Positions 10,155 to 21,041 are shown, counted from the stretch's first letter. The stretch is 57,548 nt of DNA from Schaalia suimastitidis DSM 15538 (GCF_000429105.1 NZ_KE386848.1:1-57548), one strand, 5' to 3'. A program made the numbers and translations. The notes: generated by a model from the sequence alone, not told the origin.

Positions 10155-11747
10155 CTACATGCCACCGAGGAATTGTGCGACCAGGATCTTGCCAATCATC
10201 GCCACCGGATACACCAGCGCGTAGCCAAGGGCAACGCGTGGATCTGAATTGGTGCGTGAATTGGCAAATGCCAAAACCGCAGGCTGCGTCTGCGAACCAC
10301 CAAGGAGGCCGGAAAGCTGAGTGCCGCCCATCTTGAAGATCCAACGCATCGTGCAGTATAAGCCGATGGCCATAATTGCCGTCATCAGCCCACCTACGAG
10401 GAAAATATTGAGCCATGCGCCAGAGGTGAAGGCCTCGGTAATCTGACCGCCGGCCTTCGCGCCAGCCTGCGCGAGGAAAACCAGCAAACCAAGTTCAGCT
10501 AGCACCTGGCAAGCCGTGAACGGCAGCGCAGTCACAACAGGGCCGACGCGACCAAGGCGACCAAAGATCAAGCCAATAATCAACGTGCCCGCTGCGTGAC
10601 CAATGACAAAAGTTTCGCCACTGGGCGTCGGGATTGGGATTTCACCAATGAACATGCCAAGGGCCATGCCCAAGCCAAGTGCGATTGGGTTAAGGTCTGA
10701 CAAACCGCGGGCCGAATCACCCAGGAACTTCGTGATTTCCTGCATTTTCCCGGTCGGCGCAACCACGCGCACGCGGTCACCCTGCTGGAGCAGCGTGTCG
10801 GGCTGGGCCACCATATCAACGTCACCGCGACGGACACGAGAAATCGTGGCACCAAAGCGCTTGGAAAGATCCAGGTCGCGAACTGTTCGGCCAGCAACCT
10901 TGGGGTTAGAAATGGTCATGCGGCGGAAATCAAGGTAGGAACGATCCTGAAGCAGCGAATGCGACGATGGGTGCCCCAGTTCATTTGCGGCACGTGCCAC
11001 CATTTCACGAGGCCCCACGACGGTCACTAGGTCACCGGCATCGAGTGTATCCGACATTGAGGGTCGTGAGATAGGGCCGGTCTCGCCGCGGCGCAGACGC
11101 GAGAAAGTCACCTTTTCTTCAAGTTTTTCGTAGATTGCGCCAATCAGTGGGTGATCTTCGCGTTCAACGCGGATCGTCCGGTTCGCCAACGGGCTAGGCG
11201 CATCCTTATCGTGTTTCCCGTACGACAGGGCGGCAGCTGCCGCAATCATCATGCCGATAACACCAAACAGGTAGGCAATGGAATACCCAACGGTGGCCAA
11301 TTCAAGCGAGCCGGACGCTTGGCCAGCAGCTGCCAATGCAGGAGTATTGGTCAGAGCACCTGCGAATGTTCCCGCAATAAGCGGAATAGGCATACCGAGT
11401 GCCTGCCCAACGAAGAGGCCGGTGGTGGCCGCAATCGCGTAGAGCGCCACCATGGTCAACAACGGTCCTACTGCAGTACGAATATTGTGGAAGAACGACG
11501 CGCCAGAATTAATGCCAATCGCAAAGGTAAAGAGTGTGAGGCCGAGGGTGCCTAACTGGGGAGTCACAGTCAGCTCGATACCGTAGGCGTTAGCCCACGC
11601 GGCCATACCAATGGCGAGGAACAATACGGCAGCGGCGCCAAGCGAAATACCGCCGATTTTGATGTGACCGACGGCCATACCGGCGCCGATGAGAAGGAAT
11701 AGAAAGAGGACCGGCTGTTCAGCCAGGACTGAAAAGAATGCTTCCAC
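10155..11747 (-). CDS. AspT/YidE-type putative transporter with two TrkA-C (RCK_C) domains
   Basis: About 530 residues from a GTG start at 11747 (VEAFFSVLAEQP). GGAG lies about 10 bases upstream, and the longer frame to 11870 has no membrane-protein character. The layout is that of the aspartate:alanine exchanger (AAE) family. There are about five N-terminal membrane segments with a Gly-rich re-entrant-like stretch, two cytoplasmic RCK_C-like domains in tandem (roughly residues 190-265 and 285-355, each ending in GDLVTVVGP or GDRVRVVAP), and a second membrane half (GLGMALGMFIGEIPIP, FGRLGRVGP, GGSQTQPAVLAFAN). Members exchange amino acids or dicarboxylates. The substrate cannot be predicted. 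The gene is divergent from ilvB. Confidence 0.85.
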   Translation of the reverse strand: MEAFFSVLAEQPVLFLFLLIGAGMAVGHIKIGGISLGAAAVLFLAIGMAAWANAYGIELTVTPQLGTLGLTLFTFAIGINSGASFFHNIRTAVGPLLTMVALYAIAATTGLFVGQALGMPIPLIAGTFAGALTNTPALAAAGQASGSLELATVGYSIAYLFGVIGMMIAAAAALSYGKHDKDAPSPLANRTIRVEREDHPLIGAIYEKLEEKVTFSRLRRGETGPISRPSMSDTLDAGDLVTVVGPREMVARAANELGHPSSHSLLQDRSYLDFRRMTISNPKVAGRTVRDLDLSKRFGATISRVRRGDVDMVAQPDTLLQQGDRVRVVAPTGKMQEITKFLGDSARGLSDLNPIALGLGMALGMFIGEIPIPTPSGETFVIGHAAGTLIIGLIFGRLGRVGPVVTALPFTACQVLAELGLLVFLAQAGAKAGGQITEAFTSGAWLNIFLVGGLMTAIMAIGLYCTMRWIFKMGGTQLSGLLGGSQTQPAVLAFANSRTNSDPRVALGYALVYPVAMIGKILVAQFLGGM

Positions 11748-11908
11748 GGTCGTGGGACTCCATCGTGAGGAGGGGATAACTATCAGACCCCATAAGTATG
11801 GCAGTCCAAAGGTCATCCACCTGCGGTCCATCGTCCCAGCGCAGAGCGAATGGCCCGAAGTGTGAGACATTGCCTAAGACGAAGAGGATGGAACGATACC
11901 GTTATCCC

Positions 11909-11980
11909 ATGCTCGACAGTCGCATTGCAGGCCTTGACGTCCTGGTACTTGTACCCGGGCGTGCGATTCCTGCCATGTGA
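11909..11980 (+). CDS. ilvBNC leader peptide
   Basis: A 23-codon frame (ATG at 11909, TGA at 11978) encodes a peptide beginning MLDSRIAGLD, with the run VLVLV at residues 11-15. Nine of 23 residues are Leu, Val or Ile. It lies just before a hairpin and terminator that precede ilvB. Such peptides sense charged Leu/Val/Ile-tRNA by ribosome stalling in the attenuators of branched-chain operons, including actinobacterial ilvB leaders. The frame is also open from an ATG at 11888 (30 residues). Neither ATG has a textbook Shine-Dalgarno sequence, so the exact start is uncertain. Confidence 0.7.
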   Translation: MLDSRIAGLDVLVLVPGRAIPAM

Positions 11981-12029
11981 AATGGGTGGATCGCACGCCT
12001 AGTCCCCACGCTTTAGCGGGGACTTTTTT
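11958..12029 (+). promoter_or_regulatory. ilvBNC transcription attenuator
   Basis: A perfect 10-bp hairpin (GGCGTGCGAT at 11958-11967 with ATCGCACGCC at 11990-11999) overlaps the end of the leader peptide. Immediately after it AGTCCCC (12001-12007) pairs with GGGGACT (12018-12024), followed by six T residues (12024-12029), a clear intrinsic terminator 36 bases before the ilvB start. Together with the Leu/Val/Ile-rich leader this reads as attenuation control. The exact antiterminator pairing is not resolved. GGCGTG at 11958-11963 could alternatively pair with CACGCT at 12008-12013 in the terminator loop. Confidence 0.75.
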
Positions 12030-12065
12030 ATTAAGATTCGCCCACATATTACGAGAGGACACGCG

Positions 12066-13829
12066 GTGAAAGACACTGCCCCCACCCGCACAATGACCGG
12101 TGCAGCTGCCATCGTTGCCACTTTGGAGGCGCTCGGTGTGACCGACGTCTTCGGAATGCCAGGCGGCGCGATCCTTCCGACCTATGACCCGTTGATGAAC
12201 TCGTCGCTGCGTCACATCCTTGTTCGCCACGAACAGGGTGCCGGCCATGCTGCAGAAGGCTACGCCCTTGCCTCAGGCAAAGTTGGGTGCGCCATCGTCA
12301 CCTCCGGCCCCGCAGCAACGAATGTGATGACCGCCCTTGCTGACGCCAATATGGACTCTGTGCCGCTAGTGGTGATCTCCGGCCAGGTCGGCGCCTCCCT
12401 CATTGGTACTGACGCTTTCCAAGAGGCTGACATTGTTGGCGCCTCCGTGCCGGTGACCAAACATTCCTTCCTGGTCACTGACGCAAACGACATCCCGTCG
12501 CGTATTGCCGAGGCCTTCCATCTTGCCTCCACCGGCCGCCCCGGTCCCGTACTCGTCGATATCACCAAATCGGCACAAAATGCCACCATTGAATTCGCTT
12601 GGCCGCCAGCATTAGATCTGCCCGGATATAAACCCGCAGGTAAACCGCATATGAAACAGGTGCGTGCTGCTGCTCGCGAAATCGCCACCGCTCAAGCCCC
12701 CGTGTTCTACGTGGGTGGTGGCCTCATACGAGCTGGTGCTTCCCAAACGCTGCAACGCCTCGTCGAACTGACCGACTGTCCCGTGGTGACAACCCTGCCA
12801 GCACGAGGCGCATTCCCTGATTCTGATCACCACAATTTGGGGATGCCAGGGATGCATGGCACCGTCCCAGCAGTGGGCGCCCTACAGCGTGCCGACCTCA
12901 TCGTTGCGCTGGGTGCCCGTTTTGATGACCGCGTGACCGGAAATCTTGATTCTTTTGCGCCCAGGGCACGTATCGTTCACGTTGATATCGATGCCGCTGA
13001 AATCTCCAAGAACCGTGTCGCTGACGTGCCGATCGTCGCCGACTTAGCGTTGGCCTTGGACGCTCTTGTCGAAGTCATGCCCGAGGCGCACGCTGAATAC
13101 GGCAAAGCTGACCTTGCAGGATGGTGGCGTTACCTTAATCGCTTGCGTGACCGCTATCCCATGGGGTGGGCAGAACCGAGCGACGGCAAAATGGCGCCTC
13201 AGGCCGTGCTACAGCGCTTGTCGAAGATCGCTGGCCCTGATGCGATTTACGTTACTGGCGTTGGTCAGCACCAGATGTGGGCTGCCCAGTTCATTCAACA
13301 CGACAAGCCACGCCACTTCCTGTCGTCATCTGGCTTAGGCACGATGGGCTACTGTGTGCCTGCCGCTATGGGTGCCCAGGTGGCGCAGCCTGACAGTGTA
13401 GTGTGGGCAATCGACGGTGACGGTTCCTTCCAGATGACCAACCAAGAACTGGCAACCTGCACAGTGAATAACATTCCCATCAAGGTGTGTTTGATCAATA
13501 ACTCGGTGTTGGGCATGGTGCGTCAATGGCAGTCACTGTTCTACGACAAGCGCTACTCCAATACCACGCTAAACCCCGACGATGGCGACCAGATTCCCAA
13601 TTTTGTGATGCTCGCTCAGGCATATGGCATGGCTGCACGCACGGTGAGCCGCATCGAAGAAGTCGATGAGGCCATTGAATGGGCGATGGGCATCAATGAT
13701 CGACCTGTTCTTCTGGACTTTAGAGTTTCGAAGGATTCAATGGTGTGGCCGATGGTTGCGGCAGGCGTGTCGAATGACGAAATTCGCTATGCCCAGGGCA
13801 TGGCGCCGGACTGGGATGTGGAGGACTGA
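12066..13829 (+). CDS. ilvB: acetolactate synthase large (catalytic) subunit
   Basis: 587 residues, GTG start with GAGAGG upstream. It condenses two pyruvates to 2-acetolactate, or pyruvate with 2-oxobutyrate to acetohydroxybutyrate, the first common step of Val/Leu/Ile synthesis. The N-terminal TPP half shows [10 protein letters not shown] and [14 protein letters not shown] with the activating Glu. A central FAD-binding-type domain includes [12 protein letters not shown]-like and [11 protein letters not shown] segments. The C-terminal half carries the TPP/Mg motif GDGSF...NN ([19 protein letters not shown]). It is the first gene of ilvB-ilvN-ilvC, with 2 bases between ilvB and ilvN. Regulation by the upstream attenuator is likely. 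Confidence 0.97.
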   Translation: MKDTAPTRTMTGAAAIVATLEALGVTDVFGMPGGAILPTYDPLMNSSLRHILVRHEQGAGHAAEGYALASGKVGCAIVTSGPAATNVMTALADANMDSVPLVVISGQVGASLIGTDAFQEADIVGASVPVTKHSFLVTDANDIPSRIAEAFHLASTGRPGPVLVDITKSAQNATIEFAWPPALDLPGYKPAGKPHMKQVRAAAREIATAQAPVFYVGGGLIRAGASQTLQRLVELTDCPVVTTLPARGAFPDSDHHNLGMPGMHGTVPAVGALQRADLIVALGARFDDRVTGNLDSFAPRARIVHVDIDAAEISKNRVADVPIVADLALALDALVEVMPEAHAEYGKADLAGWWRYLNRLRDRYPMGWAEPSDGKMAPQAVLQRLSKIAGPDAIYVTGVGQHQMWAAQFIQHDKPRHFLSSSGLGTMGYCVPAAMGAQVAQPDSVVWAIDGDGSFQMTNQELATCTVNNIPIKVCLINNSVLGMVRQWQSLFYDKRYSNTTLNPDDGDQIPNFVMLAQAYGMAARTVSRIEEVDEAIEWAMGINDRPVLLDFRVSKDSMVWPMVAAGVSNDEIRYAQGMAPDWDVED

Positions 13830-13831
13830 TC

Positions 13832-15372
<1,541 letters not shown>

Positions 15373-15858
15373 GCGTTGACGGTGAGACTGCTCATTGCGC
15401 GGCTGTGTCAAAGGTGTACTTTCGCACTGTAGAAGCCTAAGAAAATGGCGGATTTTCAGGACGTTAATCCTTGAAAATCCGCCATTTTCGCGCGGTGCTC
15501 CTCCTTTCGCCCTATCACACTCATTTTTGGGTGATCGTCCCCACGCACTCATTTTCGAGATATCTGACGATCGGAAGTGCAGACAGTGCGATGAGTAAGC
15601 AACCGAACCTGGATCAGCAGCCTTGTCGGCGCATTCAGATGCTCCGCGTGCGAGACGTGTGGCGAATAAGCATGAGATATTGCTCCTGCTTCCACTGCAT
15701 GCCAACACCGCTGGACTGCCAAGAATTGGTCAAAATGGTGGTCATTTTATCCAAACATCACCTCTTTTCGCGTAAAATAACTCAGGTGCGTACTTTCTGA
15801 TCTCTCATCAGCAAGGATGAGAGAAAGACGCCCAATCCCATCCGGAGTACAACACAGC
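15373..15858. other. long 5' region between ilvC and the LAKTG protein gene
   Basis: No protein-like frame is visible. It contains the ilvC terminator hairpin (15442-15488). A small perfect hairpin just before the next gene pairs CTCTCATC (15802-15809) with GATGAGAG (15816-15823). The stretch 15720-15800 is AT-rich and probably carries the promoter for the next gene. Confidence 0.5.
15442..15488. terminator. 17-bp perfect inverted repeat, probable ilvBNC terminator
   Basis: AAAATGGCGGATTTTCA at 15442-15458 is the exact reverse complement of 15472-15488. Inside it AGGA/TCCT can extend the stem with a one-base bulge. The arms begin with AAAA and end with TTTT, so it could terminate transcription in both directions. 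It lies 70 bases after ilvC. Confidence 0.7.
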
Positions 15859-16974
15859 ATGTGTAGAAAACTAGGAGCGCTACTCGCAGCATGCGCGATG
15901 GTTATGGCGGCTAATTTTGCCGTAGCACCACTGGCTTATGCTGACGACTTGCCTCAAGCCCCCACACTCGTCATGACCCCTGCAACCTGCGACGCAAAAG
16001 TGAATACCCTTACACTGTCGGGCCTTACAGGTGTGACCGCAGACAGCAACTACCGTTTTGTTTTGTCGCTCAACGACCAAGTGGTCAAGCAGTTGAATAC
16101 TGCCGAGCGCGCACAGCTACTTCAAGGATCCATCACCGCTGAAGACCTTGGTGTCGGATCTGCTGCCGCCCCTTATGGTTCCAAAGTCACTGTTCAAACC
16201 TATTGGTTCGACAAGGAGAAGACAAAGGACCAGGCGCTGTGGCAGACCGTGAACTTCGCGGCCGGTCCTGCGCTAGTACGGGCTATTCCACTTGGTGCGC
16301 CGGTGAGCGCCACCTTGGTTGATCCCGCCACGTTGAATTGTCCAACTGCCCCTGCTGCAACCCTTCCTGCGACCCCAGATTTCACGCTACATGCAGCAAC
16401 CTGCGGTGCTGACACCAATAAGAATCGAATCACCGTCACACCTGCACAGGTACGTGATGGCTACCGTTTCGTTGTGTCCATGGGAACCCACGCCGTTTCC
16501 ATGCGCGATGAATTCCGCGCACAATTGTGGACCAATGGTTCGCTCGCATTGGAAGATGTCCTTGCTAGCTACCCAGGTGTGACCCCCGCCTATGGAGAGC
16601 AAGTGACTGTGCAAGCCTACTGGTTCGACAAAGACCAGGTATTTGATGCTGCGCAATACGACACCGCGCTTGCCTTGTCTGCAGGCAGCTCCGCACGCTT
16701 CATTAAACTTGGCGACGCCAAGACGGTGACCATTGCCGACCCGGCGAAGACCTGCCCTGCCACCGCCCCGACTAATGACGACAATGACTCTGCGTCAACG
16801 ACAACACCAGTGGCGACTACGCCGAAGTCTGTTGCTAAACCGCAGGTCACAGCAAAAGCGAATCTGCGTCTGGCAAAGACAGGTCTGACCGATAGCGGTG
16901 CCATTGGTGCCGTACTGCTCCTCGTGGGCGCAGGTGCGGTTGCGATTGCTTCAAGGAAAGATGCGCGCCGCTAA
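15859..16974 (+). CDS. small sortase-anchored surface protein with a duplicated domain
   Basis: About 371 residues from MCRKLGALLAACAM. The ATG at 15859 gives an ideal signal peptide ending in PLAYA before DDLP, with CGGAG about 11 bases upstream. Two homologous domains of roughly 125 residues follow, each opening with T-x-x-T-C (MTPATC, LHAATC). Each includes YRFVxS, a segment of acidic/Leu character, and YGxxVTVQxYWFDKxxxxD, then ends near a Cys (LNCPTAP, KTCPATAP). This suggests one disulfide per domain. A Thr/Ser/Pro linker leads to LAKTG, a hydrophobic segment and a basic tail, the sortase anchor. No catalytic motif or named family was recognised, so a structural or adhesive role is a guess. 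Confidence 0.85.
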   Translation: MCRKLGALLAACAMVMAANFAVAPLAYADDLPQAPTLVMTPATCDAKVNTLTLSGLTGVTADSNYRFVLSLNDQVVKQLNTAERAQLLQGSITAEDLGVGSAAAPYGSKVTVQTYWFDKEKTKDQALWQTVNFAAGPALVRAIPLGAPVSATLVDPATLNCPTAPAATLPATPDFTLHAATCGADTNKNRITVTPAQVRDGYRFVVSMGTHAVSMRDEFRAQLWTNGSLALEDVLASYPGVTPAYGEQVTVQAYWFDKDQVFDAAQYDTALALSAGSSARFIKLGDAKTVTIADPAKTCPATAPTNDDNDSASTTTPVATTPKSVAKPQVTAKANLRLAKTGLTDSGAIGAVLLLVGAGAVAIASRKDARR

Positions 16975-17012
16975 GGCGAAGCGCTTTTGGGCGTGAGTTC
17001 CTCCCAACGATT

Positions 17013-17043
17013 GGGGGCCAGGAATCTTTGATTCCTGGCCCCC
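17013..17043. terminator. 14-bp perfect hairpin between convergent genes
   Basis: GGGGGCCAGGAATC (17013-17026) is an exact reverse complement of 17030-17043, with a TTT loop. It lies 38 bases after the LAKTG gene. It is probably an intrinsic terminator without a strong U-tract. Confidence 0.65.
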
Positions 17044-17062
17044 ACAGTTTTCAACACCGAGC

Positions 17063-17116
17063 AGATCTGGGGTTAAAGGACAAAACGTGTTGGTTTTGTC
17101 CTTTAACCCCAGATCT
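17063..17116. terminator. 24-bp perfect inverted repeat between convergent genes
   Basis: The 24 bases at 17063-17086 (starting AGATCTGGGGTTAAAGG) are the exact reverse complement of 17093-17116, with a GTGTTG loop. With the 17013 hairpin it separates the convergent LAKTG and LCP genes and is most simply a terminator. The perfect 24-bp arms are unusually long for one, and a small mobile palindrome is an alternative. Confidence 0.6.
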
Positions 17117-17239
17117 GAATGCGTCATGCCCGTTCCGCCAAAAGGAAAGCACCCTCGTGTCTTTCCGAGGATGCGCATCCGATGCTGCAACAGCCCTTTG
17201 CCTATCACCCAGCCACGTCTTCAGTGGCTGGACGGGCCA

Positions 17240-18295
17240 TTAACGCTCGTAGGACGAAAGGGCGTCGCTGGCAAAGGCCTGTGCAAGCGCATCTGCCTTC
17301 GCCTCGTCAATGAAAACAACGGACTGCCCGTCGACCACGCCGCTGCCGCTTACAGGGAACGTCAACGACACCAACGCTGATGCCTCAAGCGAGGACAATG
17401 TTGAGGCAAGTTCTGTTGCTTGCGCCAGGGTGAAGGAATCATCTATAGCAATATGCTGGCTCAATGACTGCGCAAAAGCGGTCAGAGACGACAACTGCCC
17501 AGGATTGGCATGATCACGCATACCGGTCAGCAAACCTTTGAGGAAGGCTTGCTGGTTACGTACCCGCTGAAAATCGTTGTCAGGGAAGGCATAACGTTCG
17601 CGAACATAGGCAAGTGCAGCGTCACCACTGACGGTGATCGTCCCTTGCTTAAACTGGTAGACCTGCGGGAACTCCGGCGATGGTGTGGTAGAAAAGGCGA
17701 TGGGGTTATCAAGGGTGACGCCGCCTAATGCATTGGTCATCTCTTTGAAACCTTGGAAATCAACCAGTGCTACGTGATCAATACGCGTGTTGATCAGGCC
17801 CTCGACGGTACGAGTTAACAGAGCTGTTCCCCCGTAAGACATTGCAGCGTTGATCTTATTCATTCCGTATCCGGGCACCTCCACCCACATATCACGCATA
17901 ATTGAAACTATCTCGATATGTTGGCGGTCACCAGAAATGTGCACGACAAGTATGGCGTCGGCACGTGCTCCCACTGAATCGAGCAGAGTCTCATCGCTGG
18001 CGCGCGTATCGGAACCCAACAGCAATATATTTAATGGCGCTTCTTGCCCAGGTTTTGCAGTAGCAGCCTGAGGTCGGTCAGCATAATCCTCAAATACGGT
18101 GCTGGCCTGAATGGTCTCAATCTTGCCGAAGGTCGTGTGATACAGCCACGCCACACCACTAAGGGCGCCAACAAGGAACACAACGAGCATGGCAATGATG
18201 ATCCGATCAGCACGCCTGAGGCCGCGTTTACTGGGGCGAGCCGTCACGGTGGGCTCAGGTGAATCATCGTTGGAGGGTTTTTCACGGGTTGACAT
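17240..18295 (-). CDS. LytR-CpsA-Psr (LCP) family cell-wall ligase
   Basis: 351 residues with a short basic cytoplasmic tail, one membrane segment (about residues 31-52) and an extracellular LCP domain (about 90-240). The domain shows LLLGSDTR, ARADAILVVHIS, IVSIMRDMWVEVPGYGMNKINAAMSYGG and YVRERYAFPDNDFQRVRNQQAFLKGL, which hold the conserved Asp and Arg residues that bind the polyprenyl pyrophosphate. Family members transfer undecaprenyl-linked glycopolymers to peptidoglycan, or to surface proteins in Actinomyces. It stands next to a sortase-anchored protein, so glycosylation of surface protein is one possibility, but this is inference. No strong ribosome-binding site is visible before the ATG at 18295. 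Confidence 0.92.
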   Translation of the reverse strand: MSTREKPSNDDSPEPTVTARPSKRGLRRADRIIIAMLVVFLVGALSGVAWLYHTTFGKIETIQASTVFEDYADRPQAATAKPGQEAPLNILLLGSDTRASDETLLDSVGARADAILVVHISGDRQHIEIVSIMRDMWVEVPGYGMNKINAAMSYGGTALLTRTVEGLINTRIDHVALVDFQGFKEMTNALGGVTLDNPIAFSTTPSPEFPQVYQFKQGTITVSGDAALAYVRERYAFPDNDFQRVRNQQAFLKGLLTGMRDHANPGQLSSLTAFAQSLSQHIAIDDSFTLAQATELASTLSSLEASALVSLTFPVSGSGVVDGQSVVFIDEAKADALAQAFASDALSSYER

Positions 18296-18448
18296 CAGAG
18301 GTGATCTTATTTCGTTGGAGTATCAGTATGCCTTTAATACTAAGAGCTTGATGCTCATGGCGAAAACTGGGTGATATTAAGTAAGGCGGAGTCGACCGCA
18401 CAGTGGACGAATAATCAGTCCGGTGCCTGCGCCAGTGAGAATGGAGCC

Positions 18449-19504
18449 ATGACGACACTGAACCTTGCAGTAATTCCTGGCGACGGCATTGGCAAAGAAG
18501 TTGTGCCTGAAGGCCTCAAAGTGCTTGCCCGAGCATTAGAAGGCACCGATATTACCGTGGAAACCACCCATTATGATCTGGGAGCTGAGCGCTGGCACCG
18601 CACCGGTGACACTCTCACAGACGCTGACCTTGAAGCATTGAAAGGTCACGACGCCATCCTTCTGGGTGCAGTGGGTGATCCGAGTGTGCCGTCAGGCGTG
18701 CTTGAACGGGGTTTGTTACTGCGCTTACGTTTCGCTCTCGATCATTACGTGAATCTGCGTCCTTCAAAGTACTACCCGGGGGTGCCCAGTCCTCTGGCAC
18801 ACCCGGGCGAGATTGATTTTGTTGTGGTACGCGAAGGCACTGAAGGCCTGTATTGCGGTAACGGTGGCTCGGTTCGTCAAGGTACCCCGCAGGAAATTGC
18901 CAACGAAGTGTCGGTGAATACCGCTTTTGGTGTCGAACGTGTGGTTCGTTATGCCTTCGAGAAAGCGCAGTCACGTCCGGCAAAACACCTGACCTTGGTG
19001 CATAAGCACAATGTTTTGGTTCATGCGGGTGGTCTGTGGGCGCGCCTGGTCGATGCGGTAGGTGCCGAGTATCCGCAGGTGCGTGTGGACTACTGCCATA
19101 TTGATGCTGCAACCATCTATATGGTGACTGACCCGCAACGCTTTGATGTGATCGTCACCGATAATCTTTTTGGGGATATCCTCACTGACGAGGCCGGGGC
19201 AGTGACCGGGGGAATCGGCCTGGCTGCTTCGGGCAATGTCAACCCCGAAGGGGCATATCCCTCAATGTTTGAACCTGTCCATGGATCAGCCCCCGACATC
19301 GCTGGTCAAGGCAAAGCTGATCCTACTGCCACGATCTCCTCGGTGGCCCTCATGCTGGACCATTTGGGGTATGCGGACGCATCGGCAAAGATTGAGGCGG
19401 CAATCGAGGCGGATATGCGTGCGCGGGCCGAGGCGGCGGCAGCGGGGGTGCCAATGCTGCGTTCTACCAGCGAAATTGGCGACGCCATTGCGGCGTTGCT
19501 GTGA
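18449..19504 (+). CDS. leuB: 3-isopropylmalate dehydrogenase
   Basis: About 351 residues from [15 protein letters not shown]. The ATG at 18449 has GGAG just upstream, and the longer frame to 18371 adds no homologous sequence. It oxidises and decarboxylates 3-isopropylmalate to 2-oxoisocaproate with NAD+ in leucine synthesis. Recognisable are the N-terminal GDGIGKEV, the substrate-binding [24 protein letters not shown], the active-site KHNVL, and the metal/NAD region [26 protein letters not shown]...[18 protein letters not shown]. The leuA and leuCD genes are not in this window. It is separated from ilvBNC by two cell-surface genes, so control is probably independent. Confidence 0.96.
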   Translation: MTTLNLAVIPGDGIGKEVVPEGLKVLARALEGTDITVETTHYDLGAERWHRTGDTLTDADLEALKGHDAILLGAVGDPSVPSGVLERGLLLRLRFALDHYVNLRPSKYYPGVPSPLAHPGEIDFVVVREGTEGLYCGNGGSVRQGTPQEIANEVSVNTAFGVERVVRYAFEKAQSRPAKHLTLVHKHNVLVHAGGLWARLVDAVGAEYPQVRVDYCHIDAATIYMVTDPQRFDVIVTDNLFGDILTDEAGAVTGGIGLAASGNVNPEGAYPSMFEPVHGSAPDIAGQGKADPTATISSVALMLDHLGYADASAKIEAAIEADMRARAEAAAAGVPMLRSTSEIGDAIAALL

Positions 19505-19701
19505 GTATTTCGTTAAGGAAACTCCTTTGGTGCCGAAGTGATGTGTCGCCAGAGTCGTCGAAACTGTGGTCAGCGTTGCCGCTGGGCAGTGAGAGCGGGG
19601 TACGTGACCGCAGGGCTTTACCGCAGCTTCTGTGACCGCAGCGGATGATCGCGGGATGTCTGTGAGCCATGTGTGGGCCCGAATATGGGTCACATAACGG
19701 A

Positions 19702-19731
19702 AGGCCTCAGGTTCGAGTGAATCTGGGGCCT
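19702..19731. terminator. hairpin between leuB and ilvE
   Basis: AGGCCTCAGGTTC (19702-19714) pairs over 13 positions (two of them G-T) with GAATCTGGGGCCT (19719-19731), loop GAGT, followed by ATCCTTT. It could terminate leuB transcription or be part of the ilvE 5' leader, 39 bases before the ilvE start. Confidence 0.5.
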
Positions 19732-19769
19732 ATCCTTTACCTACACCACCGTGTTTTCAGGAGGATCCC

Positions 19770-20918
19770 ATGACGCCAAACGGCCACGTGACTACTGCGC
19801 TAGAAGACGCTGCTGCCCAGCCGATCAGCCCGGCCGATGACGTGGCGTTACGTTTTCCCGTCACACGTAATCCCAATGCAGCTAGTGACGCGAAACATCA
19901 GGCGATTATGGGCAACCTCGGTTTCGGCAAAGTATTTACCGACCATATGGCGCATATGCGGTACACCGAAGGACAAGGGTGGCATAGTCGTGAGGTTGTG
20001 GCCTACCAAGACCTTCAGCTGTCGCCCGCTGCCGCTGTTTTTCACTACGGGCAGGCGATATTCGAAGGTATTAAAGCGTATCGTCACGCAGATGGATCGG
20101 TGTGGACCTTCCGACCGGGTTTCAATGCGGCTCGACTGAATCATTCGGCGTGGCGATTGGCTATGCCGCAAATGGATCGACATGACTTTGTGGGTTCGCT
20201 GGCCGCTCTTGTGCGTGCTGATGAACGCTGGGTTCCGAGTGGTGACGGTGAGTCGCTGTATCTGCGCCCATTTGTTATTGCCTCTGAGGCATTCCTTGGT
20301 GTCCACGCAGCACATCAGTTGGATTACTACGTGATTGCGTCGCCGTCGGGACGCTATTTCTCAGGTGGCGTCACTGGCGTATCCATTTGGGTAGTGAAAG
20401 GTTTCCACCGGGCAGGTCCAGGTGGTACTGGTACAGCGAAGGCCGGAGGTAATTACGCTGCGTCGCTCATGCCGCAGATGGAGGCCGCTGCCCGCGGTTT
20501 TGATCAGATCTGCTTCCTGGATACCTACGAGGAGAGATACCTTGAAGAGCTCGGCGGCATGAATACCTTCGTAGTGATGGCTGATGGTACGGTGCGCACG
20601 CCAGAGTTGTCAGGGGTAATCCTCGAAGGTGGTACGCGGTCAGCTATTTGTCGCCTTTTGCGTGAGGCGGGCGTGCAGGTCCGGGAAGAAAAGATTGCCA
20701 TTGACGAGGTGGTGGCAGGGATCGCTTCAGGCGACGTTGCTGAGCTCTTTGCCTGTGGGACAGCTGCGGTGGTCACGCCGATTACTCGCCTGGCTGGTGA
20801 TGATTTTGATGTGAGTCTGCCGGTGGGGGAACGAACCCTTGACGTTTTGCGTGACCTCACCGATATACAGACCGGTCGCGCAGCAGATCCCTATGGGTGG
20901 ATGTATCGTCTGGTCTAA
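19770..20918 (+). CDS. ilvE: branched-chain amino-acid aminotransferase
   Basis: 382 residues, with AGGAGG 5 bases before the ATG. It is a class IV PLP aminotransferase that moves the amino group between glutamate and the 2-oxo acids of Leu, Val and Ile, the last step of the pathway served by the upstream genes. Family marks are YGQAIFEGIKAYR, FRPGFNAARLNHSAWRLAMP, YLRPFVIASEAFLGV, the PLP lysine in GTAKAGGNYAASLMPQ, and ELGGMNTFVV with the downstream LSGVILEGGTRSAI. The length fits the long actinobacterial form. Confidence 0.97.
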   Translation: MTPNGHVTTALEDAAAQPISPADDVALRFPVTRNPNAASDAKHQAIMGNLGFGKVFTDHMAHMRYTEGQGWHSREVVAYQDLQLSPAAAVFHYGQAIFEGIKAYRHADGSVWTFRPGFNAARLNHSAWRLAMPQMDRHDFVGSLAALVRADERWVPSGDGESLYLRPFVIASEAFLGVHAAHQLDYYVIASPSGRYFSGGVTGVSIWVVKGFHRAGPGGTGTAKAGGNYAASLMPQMEAAARGFDQICFLDTYEERYLEELGGMNTFVVMADGTVRTPELSGVILEGGTRSAICRLLREAGVQVREEKIAIDEVVAGIASGDVAELFACGTAAVVTPITRLAGDDFDVSLPVGERTLDVLRDLTDIQTGRAADPYGWMYRLV

Positions 20919-20998
20919 GGCGCTGGCACTGCTGTCTGACGTGCGTATTTCACGTTAGGCGGGAGTTTTCCTCATACGAGATGACAAAGTGTAATAAA

Positions 20999-21017
20999 AG
21001 GGATTAGGCTTACCTAA
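20999..21017. promoter_or_regulatory. probable DtxR/IdeR-type iron box before the ABC pair
   Basis: AGGGATTAGGCTTACCTAA matches the DtxR-family consensus TTAGGTTAGGCTAACCTAA at 14 of 19 positions and contains the inverted repeat TTAGG-CTTA-CCTAA (21004-21017). It lies 25 bases before the first ABC gene, where a bound repressor would block transcription in iron-replete cells. The assignment is by pattern only. Confidence 0.65.
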
Positions 21018-21041
21018 GATAACAAGGGGAGGCCTTCTTCT

